Made by a program: the position numbers and the translations under genes. The notes below the pieces were generated by a model. That model did no database searches, was not told where the DNA came from, and saw nothing but the letters and a program-made list of their open reading frames with translations. From assembly GCF_035956715.1 (NCBI RefSeq), contig NZ_CP108381.1, positions 310,001 through 374,000 of the forward strand: a DNA stretch of 64,000 nucleotides. The letters run 5' to 3'. Shown one piece after another: positions 45,843 to 54,934 of the stretch (positions are counted from its first letter, which is position 1; each line of letters starts with the position of its first letter). The stretch is from Nocardia sp. NBC_01329. GTDB taxonomy: Bacteria > Actinomycetota > Actinomycetes > Mycobacteriales > Mycobacteriaceae.

Positions 45843-46916
45843 TCAGAGCCAGTTGTTGCGGTGGAACAGCCCCAGCAGAGTCAGGCAGATTCCGATGATG
45901 ATGACGAGCACCACCGGATAGCCCCAGCTGGTTTTCAGCTCCGGCATATGTTCGAAATTCATACCGTAGATTCCGGCGATCATGGTGGGGACCGCGGCGA
46001 TGGCGACCCACGCCGAGATCTTGCGCATATCCGTGTTCTGCTGGACGGTGATCTTGGTGAGTGCGGCGCTGATGAGTGCGCTGAGCGAATCGTCGAAATC
46101 GGTGATGCGCTCGGCGACGCCGGTGTGGTGATCGGCGACATCGCGCAGATAGCGCCGGATCTCCGCGTCGAGCGGGAGATCCTCCTTGTGCACCAATACC
46201 TGTAGCGGGAGGGCCAGCGGGTTCACCGCGCGCCGTAATTCCACCACCTCGCGTTTGAGCTGATAGATCGCCTCGACCGTGATCGGGGTGCGTGGGGTGA
46301 ACACCTCTTCCTCCATCGCGTCGATATCGAATTCCACCGCTTGCACGACGTCGATATAGGTGTCGACCACGTGATCGGCGATGGCATGCAACACCGATCC
46401 GGTCCCCAGCTTCAATCGTTGCGGGTCCGCCTCGAGCTCGCGGCGTACCACCGCGAGGGGCGAATGTTCGCCGTGCCGGACTGCGATCACGAAATCCGGC
46501 GCGGTGAAGATCATCAGTTCGCCCGTCTCGACGATCTCGCTGACTGTGTGCAGCTCGTGCTCCCGGTAGGCGACAGTGCGCATGACCATCACCAGGGTGT
46601 CGTCGTAGCGTTCCAGTTTGGGCCGCTGATGAGCTTGGACCGCGTCCTCGACGGCCAGGGCGTGCAGGCCGAAGGTCGCGGCCACCTCTCCCATCTGATC
46701 GGCGTCGGGGTCGTGTAGCCCCAGCCAGACGAAACCACCCTGTTCGCGTGCCGTGGTGAGCGCTTTCTCGTGGGTGAATCGGCCGGGTAGCCGTGTGCCG
46801 TCCACGTAGACCGCGCAGTCGACGATGGCGCGGGCGGTGGGCACCCGGATATGCGGGACCGTCGTCGAGCGTCGGTTCCGCCCCGGGCCATGGAACGGCA
46901 GCGGAATCGAAGGCAT
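45843..46916 (-). CDS. corA: CorA-family Mg2+/Co2+ channel
   Basis: 357 residues. A long cytoplasmic domain is followed by two C-terminal transmembrane helices. The selectivity motif YGMNFEHMPEL follows the first one, and the protein ends in a basic RNNWL tail. ATG 46916 is leaderless, with TAGCAT (46923-46928 on the minus strand) 6 nt upstream. It is convergent with the SUFU gene and divergent from the PHP gene. Equivalent to Rv1239c. Confidence 0.94.
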   Translation of the reverse strand: MPSIPLPFHGPGRNRRSTTVPHIRVPTARAIVDCAVYVDGTRLPGRFTHEKALTTAREQGGFVWLGLHDPDADQMGEVAATFGLHALAVEDAVQAHQRPKLERYDDTLVMVMRTVAYREHELHTVSEIVETGELMIFTAPDFVIAVRHGEHSPLAVVRRELEADPQRLKLGTGSVLHAIADHVVDTYIDVVQAVEFDIDAMEEEVFTPRTPITVEAIYQLKREVVELRRAVNPLALPLQVLVHKEDLPLDAEIRRYLRDVADHHTGVAERITDFDDSLSALISAALTKITVQQNTDMRKISAWVAIAAVPTMIAGIYGMNFEHMPELKTSWGYPVVLVIIIGICLTLLGLFHRNNWL

Positions 46917-47045
46917 TCGTCGATGCTACTTGCGGCTACTGCGCGGCCCGGCGGTCTCCGGCACAGCGGGCTGCGGGCGCCTTCGCGCAGGTACTACCGG
47001 CCCGCCCCGATGCCGTCGCGGCGCGGCACTGGAAGACTGGGCGGC

Positions 47046-47900
47046 GTGCGCATCGATCTGCATACCCACTCCAATGCCTCCGACGGCACCGACAGCCCGG
47101 CCGAGCTGGTGCGCAACGCGGCCGATACCGGGCTGGAGGTGGTCGCGATCACCGATCACGACACCACCGCCGGTTGGGCCGAGGCCGAAGCCGCCCGTCC
47201 GGCCGGGCTGACGCTGGTCCGCGGGATGGAGATGTCGTGTGTGGGCCGCGGCATCGACGGATACCCGGTGTCGGTGCACCTGCTGGCCTACCTCTTCGAC
47301 CCCGCCGACAGGGCGTTCGCGGTCGAACGGGAACGGCTGCGCGCCGAGCGGGTCGACCGGCTGCGCGCCATGGCCGAACAGATGGCCGCGGACGGGCTAC
47401 CGATCGATCCGGACGAGGTGCTCGCGGCTGCCGGACCCGCCGCGGGCCGCCCGCATCTGGCCCGCGCTCTAGTGGAAGCGGGCGTGGTGCCGTCGGTGAA
47501 CGCCGCGTTCACCGGCCTGCTCGCCTCGGACGGCCCCTACTACGTGGAGAAGGCCGACACGCCGCTGCGCCGGGCCGTCGAGATGATCACCGAGGCCGGT
47601 GGCGTCAGCGTGCTCGCCCACGGGCGGGCCCGCAGCCGGGGCCGGCTGCTGGATCTGCGGGAAGTCCGCGACCTGGTACCGCACGGGCTGGGTGGCCTGG
47701 AGGTCGATCACCCCGATCACAATGCGCGGGATCGCGCGACACTGCGTGATCTGGCCGCGGAATGCGGACTGTTGACGACAGGGTCCTCGGACTACCACGG
47801 CGACAACAAGACCATCGGTCTCGGCGAATGCACCACCGAACCCGCGCAGTTCGAGAAACTGGCCGGTAGAGCCACCGGTGTGCCGGTGCTGGCCTCATGA
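47046..47900 (+). CDS. PHP-domain phosphoesterase (RNase AM/TrpH-like)
   Basis: 284 residues. Metal-binding motifs are IDLHTHSNASDGTDSP (HxH), AITDHDTTAGW (HD), VRGMEMS (Glu), VLAHGRA (His), VDHPDH and SSDYHGD. The family includes 3',5'-nucleotide bisphosphate phosphatases and 5'-3' exonucleases. The GTG at 47046 gives the family's tight N-terminus. The following small membrane gene overlaps its stop (ATGA). Confidence 0.9.
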   Translation: MRIDLHTHSNASDGTDSPAELVRNAADTGLEVVAITDHDTTAGWAEAEAARPAGLTLVRGMEMSCVGRGIDGYPVSVHLLAYLFDPADRAFAVERERLRAERVDRLRAMAEQMAADGLPIDPDEVLAAAGPAAGRPHLARALVEAGVVPSVNAAFTGLLASDGPYYVEKADTPLRRAVEMITEAGGVSVLAHGRARSRGRLLDLREVRDLVPHGLGGLEVDHPDHNARDRATLRDLAAECGLLTTGSSDYHGDNKTIGLGECTTEPAQFEKLAGRATGVPVLAS

Positions 47901-48163
47901 GACCGATACGCGGAATCAGCGGTATCGCGGCGGCCGGACTCGTACTGCTGGCACTGGTAGTGGTCGGTGCGGCGCTGATCGGCGAACGACGCGGCTTCCC
48001 GGGGCCCGGCCCGGAATCGGTGGCCTGGCATATCGCCGTAGCGGTGATAGCTGTTGTGGCGCAGGTTTATTCGGATCGAGTGCGCGGTACGGCGAGTCTC
48101 GTCGCGGCAGCGGTGGTGCTCGGATCGGGAGCTGTTCTGCTGTGGACCCAGTGGTGGGGTTGA
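47897..48163 (+). CDS. small integral membrane protein
   Basis: 88 residues with three hydrophobic segments (residues 8-27, 44-58 and 66-84). Not recognised. It is coupled to the PHP gene by an ATGA overlap, and its composition and codon use look like real coding sequence. It may anchor or partner the PHP enzyme, which is inference only. Confidence 0.7.
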   Translation: MRPIRGISGIAAAGLVLLALVVVGAALIGERRGFPGPGPESVAWHIAVAVIAVVAQVYSDRVRGTASLVAAAVVLGSGAVLLWTQWWG

Positions 48164-48686
48164 TGAGCAGCGCACGGCATACCGGCCGCGCGGATGCCGC
48201 TTCACTCGGCGGCCTGCCACCACACTGAGATGTCTCACCGGCAGATGCCGCCGCCCGCGAGTTTCCGCTCACGGGAAGGTAATGCTCACGGCCTACGCTG
48301 ACCCCGTGGTGTCCGAAACACGCAATCCGCGACATCCGGTTTGGCGAACCGTCCGGGACCTGGCAGAATGTGGCGGATTCCCGATCGTTGCCACCGCCGG
48401 GTCGGGGATATTCGGCGCCTGCCGCTCCGCGACGCACCGTCGCGGCCGGAGTGGGGCGCCAGTCGAGTTCATTCGGACCAACCCGTCCGAAATCCACCCG
48501 GACAGTCGCTGCCCGAATCAGCGCCACCGTCGATCGCCCGGTGCCCGGGTTCCCGGATCGGCCGGGCCATGGCGTTACCGAGAAACATCCTGGTCGCGCC
48601 GCCGATGAACGATATGACGCAGATAACACCAAATACCCGGCGGTAACCGTCCACCGGTTACGACCGCAACCAGCAGGAGTGAAAAC
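48164..48686. other. 523-bp region upstream of malic enzyme
   Basis: Contains a promoter-like TACGCT (48294-48299) 6 nt before GTG 48306, which opens a 100-codon frame ending at 48608. Its first 35 residues look coding (VWRTVRDLAECGGFPIVATA), but the rest is Arg-rich and unconvincing. GTAACCG-5-CGGTTAC (48643-48661) is an inverted repeat just before the malic enzyme SD. Confidence 0.45.
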
Positions 48687-49901
48687 GTGTCCTCTGTGAC
48701 TGACGCACCGAACGCCACCGCCAGCAAAGATGAGGTCGATGACCTCTCGGCGATCACTCACGAGGAGATCTTCGCGGGTCACCTCGGCGGCAAGCTCTCG
48801 GTCGAGCTCAGCTCGCCGCTGGCCACCCAGCGCGATCTATCGATCGCCTACACGCCCGGTGTGGCACAGGTGAGCCGCGCCATCGCCGAAGACGAGACCC
48901 TGGCCAAGCGCTACACCTGGACAGATCGTCTGGTGGTCGTGGTCAGCGACGGATCGGCTGTGCTGGGCCTCGGCGATATCGGCCCGCGCGCCTCGCTGCC
49001 GGTCATGGAAGGCAAATCGGCGCTGTTCAAGAAGTTCGCCGGACTCGACTCCATCCCGATCGTGCTGGACACCAAGGATGTCGACGAAATCGTCGAAACC
49101 CTCATCCGCCTGCGGCCCAGCTTCGGCGCGGTGAACCTGGAGGACATCTCCGCCCCCCGCTGCTTCGAGATCGAGAAGCGGGTCGTGGAAGCCCTCGACT
49201 GCCCCGTCATGCACGACGACCAGCACGGCACCGCGATCGTGGTGCTGGCCGCCCTCAACGGGGCCGCCGCCGTGCAGGGCCGCGCCACCTCCGGCCTCAA
49301 GGTGGTCGTGTCGGGCGCCGGTGCCGCCGGTGTCGCCTGCACCAACATCCTGCTCGCTGCCGGCGTCGCCGATGTGACGGTCCTGGACTCCAAGGGCATT
49401 GTCAGCCGTGACCGCGGCGACCTCAACGCGGTCAAAGCCGATCTCGCGCAGCGCACCAACCCGCGTGGCCTCACCGGCTCCGCTGCCGACGCCCTCGCCG
49501 GCGCCGACGTGTTCCTCGGCCTGTCCGCAGGCACCATCGGCGAAGAGCTCATCGCGTCGATGGCACCGGAATCCATCGTGTTCGCCATGTCCAACCCGGA
49601 CCCCGAGATCCACCCCGACGTGGCCCGTAAATACGCGGGCATCGTGGCCACCGGGCGTAGCGACTTCCCGAACCAGATCAACAATGTGCTCGCCTTCCCG
49701 GGCGTGTTCAAGGGCGCGCTCGACGCCGGTGCCCGGCGCATCACCGAAGGTATGAAGCTCGCCGCCGCCAACGCCATCCTCGGCGTCGTCGCGGACGAAC
49801 TCGCCGTCGACAAGATCGTCCCCAGCCCGCTCGACCCCCGCGTCGCCCCCGCCGTGGCCGACGCGGTCGCCGCCGCCGCCCGCGCGGAAGGCGTCGCCTG
49901 A
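48687..49901 (+). CDS. NAD(P)-dependent malic enzyme
   Basis: 404-residue short-form malic enzyme, decarboxylating malate to pyruvate. Motifs: LAIAYTPGVA-like LSIAYTPGVAQ with the catalytic Tyr, GDIGPRASLPVMEGKS (Lys), FGAVNLEDISAPRCFEIE and VMHDDQHGTA for the metal, and the Rossmann VVSGAGAAGVA. GTG 48687 has CAGGAG 8 nt upstream. A strong intrinsic terminator follows. Confidence 0.93.
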   Translation: MSSVTDAPNATASKDEVDDLSAITHEEIFAGHLGGKLSVELSSPLATQRDLSIAYTPGVAQVSRAIAEDETLAKRYTWTDRLVVVVSDGSAVLGLGDIGPRASLPVMEGKSALFKKFAGLDSIPIVLDTKDVDEIVETLIRLRPSFGAVNLEDISAPRCFEIEKRVVEALDCPVMHDDQHGTAIVVLAALNGAAAVQGRATSGLKVVVSGAGAAGVACTNILLAAGVADVTVLDSKGIVSRDRGDLNAVKADLAQRTNPRGLTGSAADALAGADVFLGLSAGTIGEELIASMAPESIVFAMSNPDPEIHPDVARKYAGIVATGRSDFPNQINNVLAFPGVFKGALDAGARRITEGMKLAAANAILGVVADELAVDKIVPSPLDPRVAPAVADAVAAAARAEGVA

Positions 49902-49934
49902 TAAAACGTTCCGCCTTACCCGGGCGGTAACCGC

Positions 49935-49981
49935 AACTACAGCACTCGGCCGCCACCCTGGGCCGGGTGCTGTAGTTTTTT
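49935..49981 (+). terminator. intrinsic terminator of malic enzyme
   Basis: Arms AACTACAGCACTCGGCC (49935-49951) and GGCCGGGTGCTGTAGTT (49961-49977) pair with one mismatch, followed by a T tract to 49981. It is the clearest rho-independent terminator in the window. Confidence 0.95.
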
Positions 49982-50194
49982 GCGGCGCCTGGGGCTCCCG
50001 CCGGTCAGCCCTCGAGACTCGCGCCTCATGAGCAAGCAACCTTTACGTTGTGCCCGGCCATGTCTCAGCGTTGCCCCCGCCCCATCTGTCCCGGGATCCG
50101 CCCCGCGCCGTCCACAGCCGACCTCGGGCACCCTGTAGATTTCTCGGGGTTGTCGGGTGCCCGGACGGGTGCGGCGGGCTGGTTGAGGAAGTGG

Positions 50195-51100
50195 GTGTCT
50201 CGCGCGATGGTGCTGGCGGCGTCGATGCGTGTCGTTGCTCGGGTGCTGGTGCCGGTTCTCGCCGTGCTGACCGTTTCCTGCGGGAGTGATACCGGTCCCG
50301 AGCCGCTGGTCGTGGGGGCGCAGCCGTCGGCGGAGTCGCGCGTGCTGGCCGAGATCTACGCGCAGGCATTGGCGCGCACGGGTGCGGCGGTGCGGGTCGA
50401 GCCGGGGCCGGGAAGCCGGTCGGGCATGCTGGCGGCGTTGGACGCGGGGACTGTCGTGGTGGCTCCGGACCACAACGGCGCGTTGCTCGCTGACCTGAAC
50501 ATCGGTGCCGAGGCAGTGACCACGAAGGCCGTCACGCGGGAATTGAACGGGTCGTTGCCGCAGGGCACAGTTACCTCCGATCCGGCCGACGGCGCGGATC
50601 TCGAACCGCGGATCGTCCTCACTGCCGCTGTCGCCGAACAGCGCGGTATCGATTCGGTGGAGCAATTGAGTGCGTGGTGCGCGACGATGGCCGCCGGTAT
50701 CGCGGCGGTGCCGGGGCTGGTGGAGCTACCGGAGGCGGCGGGGCGGATCTCGGGCTGCGAGTTCGCCTCGACCGAGGTCTTCCAGGGGCCAGGGGAACTG
50801 CGGCTCGCGCTGCTCGAGGGCCGGGTTCAGGCTGCTGTGCTGGGCGGTCCGGCCGAATTCCTGCCGGGTGGCATCGATGGGCTGAAGGTGCTCGCCGATC
50901 CGGAGGATGCGATCAGGCCGGAGAATCCGCTCGCGCTGGTGCGCAAGGGGGAGCTCGACGACCGGCAGCTGGAGAAGTTGAACTATGTGGCCGGTGAGCT
51001 GACGACCGACGAGCTCGCGATCCTGGTGTTGCGGGTCCGTGACGAAGCCGCCGATCCCGGCGAGCTGGCTCGCGACTGGCTGGACGCGCACGGTCTCTGA
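50195..51100 (+). CDS. OpuAC-like substrate-binding lipoprotein
   Basis: 301 residues. A hydrophobic leader ends in LTVSC, a likely lipidation Cys, so the mature protein is surface-anchored. The rest matches glycine-betaine/choline binding (OpuAC) proteins: EPLVVGAQPSAESRVLAEIY and a repeated two-lobe pattern ending LTTDELAILVLRVR. No ABC ATPase or permease is adjacent, so it is orphaned or pairs with a distant system. Start is GTG 50195 or ATG 50207; the frame runs open to 50048. Confidence 0.78.
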   Translation: MSRAMVLAASMRVVARVLVPVLAVLTVSCGSDTGPEPLVVGAQPSAESRVLAEIYAQALARTGAAVRVEPGPGSRSGMLAALDAGTVVVAPDHNGALLADLNIGAEAVTTKAVTRELNGSLPQGTVTSDPADGADLEPRIVLTAAVAEQRGIDSVEQLSAWCATMAAGIAAVPGLVELPEAAGRISGCEFASTEVFQGPGELRLALLEGRVQAAVLGGPAEFLPGGIDGLKVLADPEDAIRPENPLALVRKGELDDRQLEKLNYVAGELTTDELAILVLRVRDEAADPGELARDWLDAHGL

Positions 51101-51310
51101 CCGGACTACGATCGGTCGGATATGCCCGGAATGTTGGCGCGGCGTGCGGCGTCGTAACGGGAGTCGAAGTGTCCACGGCATGAGCAGACTGCGGTTCCCG
51201 CGCCCCGTCCGTCCGTGAGCCGGTAGTCACCGGGTGGTGCGATCGTGTGGTGCACCGCGACAGATCCACGAACCGGCGCATCGGGCGCCGCTCGGACAGG
51301 AATGGAAGCT

Positions 51311-52789
51311 ATGCCCACTCAACGTAATCCGTGGCTCGCCTTGGGGGCGCTGGTCGTCGGATTCTTCATGATCCTGCTCGATGTGACCATCGTGGCAGTT
51401 GCCAATCCGGCGATCATGACCGATCTGCATGCGGATTTCTCGCAGGTCATCTGGGTGACGAGCGCCTATCTGCTCACGTACGCCGTACCCTTGTTGATCA
51501 CCGGGCGACTGGGCGACCGGTTCGGGCCCAAGAATATCTACCTGTTCGGTCTGGCGGTGTTCACCCTGTCGTCGCTGGCGTGCGGGCTGGCCGGTGATAT
51601 CGAGACGCTGATCGCTGCGCGGGCTGTGCAGGGATTGGGTGCGGCGTTGATGACCCCGCAGACCATGGCGGTGATCACCCGGACCTTCCCGCCGGACCAT
51701 CGGGGCGCCGCCATGGGTATGTGGGGCGCGGTCGCCGGGCTGGCGACGCTGGTGGGTCCGATTCTGGGAGGTGTGCTGGTCGACGGTCTCGGCTGGGAGT
51801 GGATCTTCATTGTCAACGTGCCGGTCGGTGTCGTGGCCTTCGCGCTTGCCGTCTGGTTGGTTCCGGCGCTGCCGACGCATGAGCGCAAATTCGATTTGGT
51901 GGGTGTGGTGCTGAGTGCGGTGGGCATGTTCCTGCTGGTGTTCGGTATCCAGGAGGGAAATACCAGCGACTGGTCGGCGAAGATCTGGGCGATGATCGTG
52001 GCCGGGACCGTGGTGTTGGCGGTGTTCGTGGTGACGCAGGCCCGTAGTTCCGGGGAGCCGTTGTTGCCGCTGACGCTGTTCCGGGACCGTAACTTCTCGC
52101 TGTCGAATCTGGCCATAGCGAGTATGGGTGCCGCCGTCACCGCGGTGATGGTGCCGATGTACTTCTATCTGCAGGCCGTGCACGGAATGTCGCCGACCCG
52201 GTCGGCGCTGGTTCTGGCGCCGATGGCCGTTGTCACCGGGATCGCCGCGCCGATCGTCGGTCGGTTGTCCGACCGGATGCATCCGCGGCTCATCCCGACA
52301 ATCGGGTTCCTCGTCTTCGCGGTCTCGATCTTCTGGTTCGCCCTGATCATGCGTGACCCGCACGCGAACATCGCCTGGCTGGTCGTGGGTGGTGCGGTGG
52401 CCGGTGCTTCGAACGCCTGTATCTGGGCGCCGCTGGCGACGACGGCGACCCACAATCTGCCGATTGCGCAGGCAGGTGCGGGTGCGGGTGTCTACAACAC
52501 GACCCGTCAGGTGGGTTCGGTGCTGGGTAGTGCGGCGATCAGCGCCCTGATCGCCGCTCGGATGAGCGCCACGGGTTTGGGTGACGCGCCCGTTGGGGAG
52601 GGGATGAGCAACGGTCAGGTGCCCGAACCGGCGAAGCAGGCATTCAGTACCGCTCTGAGCCAGGCCACCCTGCTACCGGCCGCGTTGCTGCTCGTCGGGG
52701 TGGTCGCTTCGGCACTGTTCATCCGTAACCCTGCCGGCGGGCCGACGGGCCCGGCGCACTCGGAGCGGGCTAATTCTCTCGCCCACTAG
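51311..52789 (+). CDS. DHA2-family (EmrB/QacA) MFS efflux transporter
   Basis: 492 residues, 14 predicted transmembrane helices. LDVTIVAVANPAI in helix 1 with the conserved Asp, GRLGDRFGPK loop (motif A) and GPILGGVLVDGLGWEWIFIVNVPVG (motif C) are DHA2 signatures. It exports drugs or metabolites using the proton gradient. ATG 51311 follows GGAAGCT; ATG 51302 is the alternative. A bidirectional hairpin separates it from convergent fadD15. Confidence 0.92.
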   Translation: MPTQRNPWLALGALVVGFFMILLDVTIVAVANPAIMTDLHADFSQVIWVTSAYLLTYAVPLLITGRLGDRFGPKNIYLFGLAVFTLSSLACGLAGDIETLIAARAVQGLGAALMTPQTMAVITRTFPPDHRGAAMGMWGAVAGLATLVGPILGGVLVDGLGWEWIFIVNVPVGVVAFALAVWLVPALPTHERKFDLVGVVLSAVGMFLLVFGIQEGNTSDWSAKIWAMIVAGTVVLAVFVVTQARSSGEPLLPLTLFRDRNFSLSNLAIASMGAAVTAVMVPMYFYLQAVHGMSPTRSALVLAPMAVVTGIAAPIVGRLSDRMHPRLIPTIGFLVFAVSIFWFALIMRDPHANIAWLVVGGAVAGASNACIWAPLATTATHNLPIAQAGAGAGVYNTTRQVGSVLGSAAISALIAARMSATGLGDAPVGEGMSNGQVPEPAKQAFSTALSQATLLPAALLLVGVVASALFIRNPAGGPTGPAHSERANSLAH

Positions 52790-52966
52790 GGGTTACCGCG
52801 CAGGTCGCGTCCGGCTATACGCGACCTTCGGCGGAATCGCGGCGGTTGCCCGGCGTGCTGCCGGAGTCCCGTCGCTGCCGGAGAATCTTCAGTACCGGAT
52901 GGTCGGGGTTCCATAGGTATCTCGATACCGCCGCGAGCCGGCCGGAGGTTTTGCCGGGATATGACT

Positions 52967-53001
52967 GCGGCCCCGGTGAGCGATGAGCTCGCCGGGGCCG
53001 C
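52967..53001. terminator. hairpin between MFS and fadD15-like genes
   Basis: GCGGCCCCGGTGAGC (52967-52981) pairs with GCTCGCCGGGGCCGC (52987-53001), one G-T pair. It has no U tract and lies in the convergent gap. Confidence 0.7.
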
Positions 53002-53013
53002 GCGTGTATCGGA

Positions 53014-54810
53014 TCAGCTGTAGATCTTGTCCACCTCGGCTGCGTACTGCTTCATGACGACGGCGCGCTTCAGCGACATCTTCGGGGTGAGTTCGCCGGT
53101 CTCCTGGGTCCAGTCGGAGGTCAGGATATTGATCTTCTTGATCTGCTCGGCCCTGGAGACCTTCTTGTTGGTCTCCGCGACCGCGGCCTCGACCGCGGCG
53201 ACCAGGACCGGGTTCTCGACCAGTTCGGCGATCGTGACGTCGGCGGCGACGCCGTTGCGTTCCTTCCAGCCCGGCAGCGCTTCCGGGTCCAGCGTGACGA
53301 GCGCGCCGATGAAGGGTTTCCCGTCACCGACCACCATCACCTGGCCGATCAGCGGATGCGCGCGTAGCTGGTCCTCCATGAGTGCGGGGGAGACGTTCTT
53401 ACCGCCCGCGGTGACCAGTATTTCCTTCTTCCGGCCGGTGATCGTGATGAAACCGTCGGCGTCGATGGACCCCAGGTCACCGGTTTTGAACCAGCCGTCG
53501 GCGAACGCGTCCGCGGTGGCTTGCTCGTTACCCCAGTAGCCCGAGAACACCACGGGTCCGCGCAGCAGCAGTTCGCCGTCCTCCGCGATCTTGGCGCTGT
53601 GGCCTTCGAGCGGCCGGCCGACCGAACCCACCCGGATGTGGTCGGGGGTGTTGACCGCGACGGCGGCGGTGCTCTCGGTGAGGCCGTAGCCCTCGAAGAT
53701 GGTGACGCCGACGCCACGGAAGAAGTGGCCGAGGCGAGCGCCGAGCGGGCCGCCACCGGAGACGGCGGCCTGGCAGTTGCCGCCCAGGGCGGCACGCAAC
53801 TTGCCGTAGACGAGTTTGTCGAACAGGGCGTGTTTGGCGCGCAGCAGCAGACCCGGTTTCCCGGAGCCCAGGGCTTCGCTGTACTCGATCGCGGTGGCCG
53901 CCGCGGCGTCGAAGATCTTGCCCTTGCCCGCGTCGTGCGCCTTCTGCTCCGCGCCGTTGAACACCTTCTCGAAAACGCGCGGTACCGACAGGACGAAATC
54001 GGGCCGGTGCTCGGCGAACTGCTGGACCAGCGTGCTCCAGTCGGAGGTGTGCGCGACCGTGACTTTGGCGTCGAAGGCGGCCAGACTGACCCCGCGGGCG
54101 AAGACGTGCGCCAACGGCAGGAACATCAGCGTCTTCTTACCGGGGGTCAGGAAAGACGCCAGCGCGATCCGGTCGGCCCGGGATTCGGCGTACAGGTTGG
54201 CGTGGCTCAGCATGACGCCCTTGGGCCGGCCCGTGGTCCCGGAGGTGTAGATCAGGGTGGCCGGTGAGGCCGCGTTCACCTGGGCGCGCCGATCGTGCAC
54301 GACCTGTTCGTCGACGTCGGCGCCGCGCCGGACGAGGTCATCGATCGCGTCCTTGTCGATCTGCAAGGTTTCGCGCAGAGCGGGCAGTTCGGCCGGGTCG
54401 ATCTCGGCGAGCACGCCGCGGTGCTTGTCGTTCTCGACGATCAGTAGCGCGGTCGCCGAATCCTGCAGGATCCAGCGCGCCTGTTCGGCCGAGGAACTGT
54501 CGTAGATCGCCACAGTGCAACCGCCGGCCGCCCAGATCGCGAAGTCGAGCAGTGTCCACTCGTAGCGGGTGGCGGCCATGATGGCGACTCGGTCGCCCAG
54601 TTCGACCCCCGACGCGATGAGGCCCTTGGCCACATCGGTGACCGCCGTCGCGAACTCCGCGGCTCGCACATCGCGCCATCCGCCCTTACCGTCGGGGATG
54701 TTGAACATCACCGCGGCGGGGGATTCTTTCGCGAAGCGGAACACGTTGTCGGAATTGTTCGCGTCTTCGGGGATTGTGTAGGAAGCCGGGGCTTCGAACT
54801 CGCGCATCAT
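53014..54810 (-). CDS. long-chain fatty-acyl-CoA ligase FadD15-like
   Basis: 598 residues, ANL superfamily. Motifs: YTSGTTGRPKGVMLSH (A3), EGYGLTESTAAV (A5), GWFKTGDLGSIDADGF (A7), GRKKEILVTAGGKNVSP (A8) and LTPKMSLKRAVV with the terminal Lys. The long insert fits long-chain ACS. ATG 54810 has GGAAAGG 6 nt upstream. It lies next to the BVMO-SDR-esterase run but 124 bp after it on the same strand, so it may be part of that lipid operon. Confidence 0.92.
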   Translation of the reverse strand: MMREFEAPASYTIPEDANNSDNVFRFAKESPAAVMFNIPDGKGGWRDVRAAEFATAVTDVAKGLIASGVELGDRVAIMAATRYEWTLLDFAIWAAGGCTVAIYDSSSAEQARWILQDSATALLIVENDKHRGVLAEIDPAELPALRETLQIDKDAIDDLVRRGADVDEQVVHDRRAQVNAASPATLIYTSGTTGRPKGVMLSHANLYAESRADRIALASFLTPGKKTLMFLPLAHVFARGVSLAAFDAKVTVAHTSDWSTLVQQFAEHRPDFVLSVPRVFEKVFNGAEQKAHDAGKGKIFDAAAATAIEYSEALGSGKPGLLLRAKHALFDKLVYGKLRAALGGNCQAAVSGGGPLGARLGHFFRGVGVTIFEGYGLTESTAAVAVNTPDHIRVGSVGRPLEGHSAKIAEDGELLLRGPVVFSGYWGNEQATADAFADGWFKTGDLGSIDADGFITITGRKKEILVTAGGKNVSPALMEDQLRAHPLIGQVMVVGDGKPFIGALVTLDPEALPGWKERNGVAADVTIAELVENPVLVAAVEAAVAETNKKVSRAEQIKKINILTSDWTQETGELTPKMSLKRAVVMKQYAAEVDKIYS

Positions 54811-54934
54811 TGCCTTTCCCTGTTTGCCAACTCGTCGGTAATTTACGCCACCGGTACTGCTCGGGGCGCGGGCCACCGGTAAACGCCCTGGATCTCACCC
54901 TGGAACGAGGGCGAAACCGGTCCCGATCAAGCCT

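Noticed and set aside
48341..48646. second overlapping plus frame before malic enzyme
   Set aside because: No start signal and arginine/proline-rich shadow composition.
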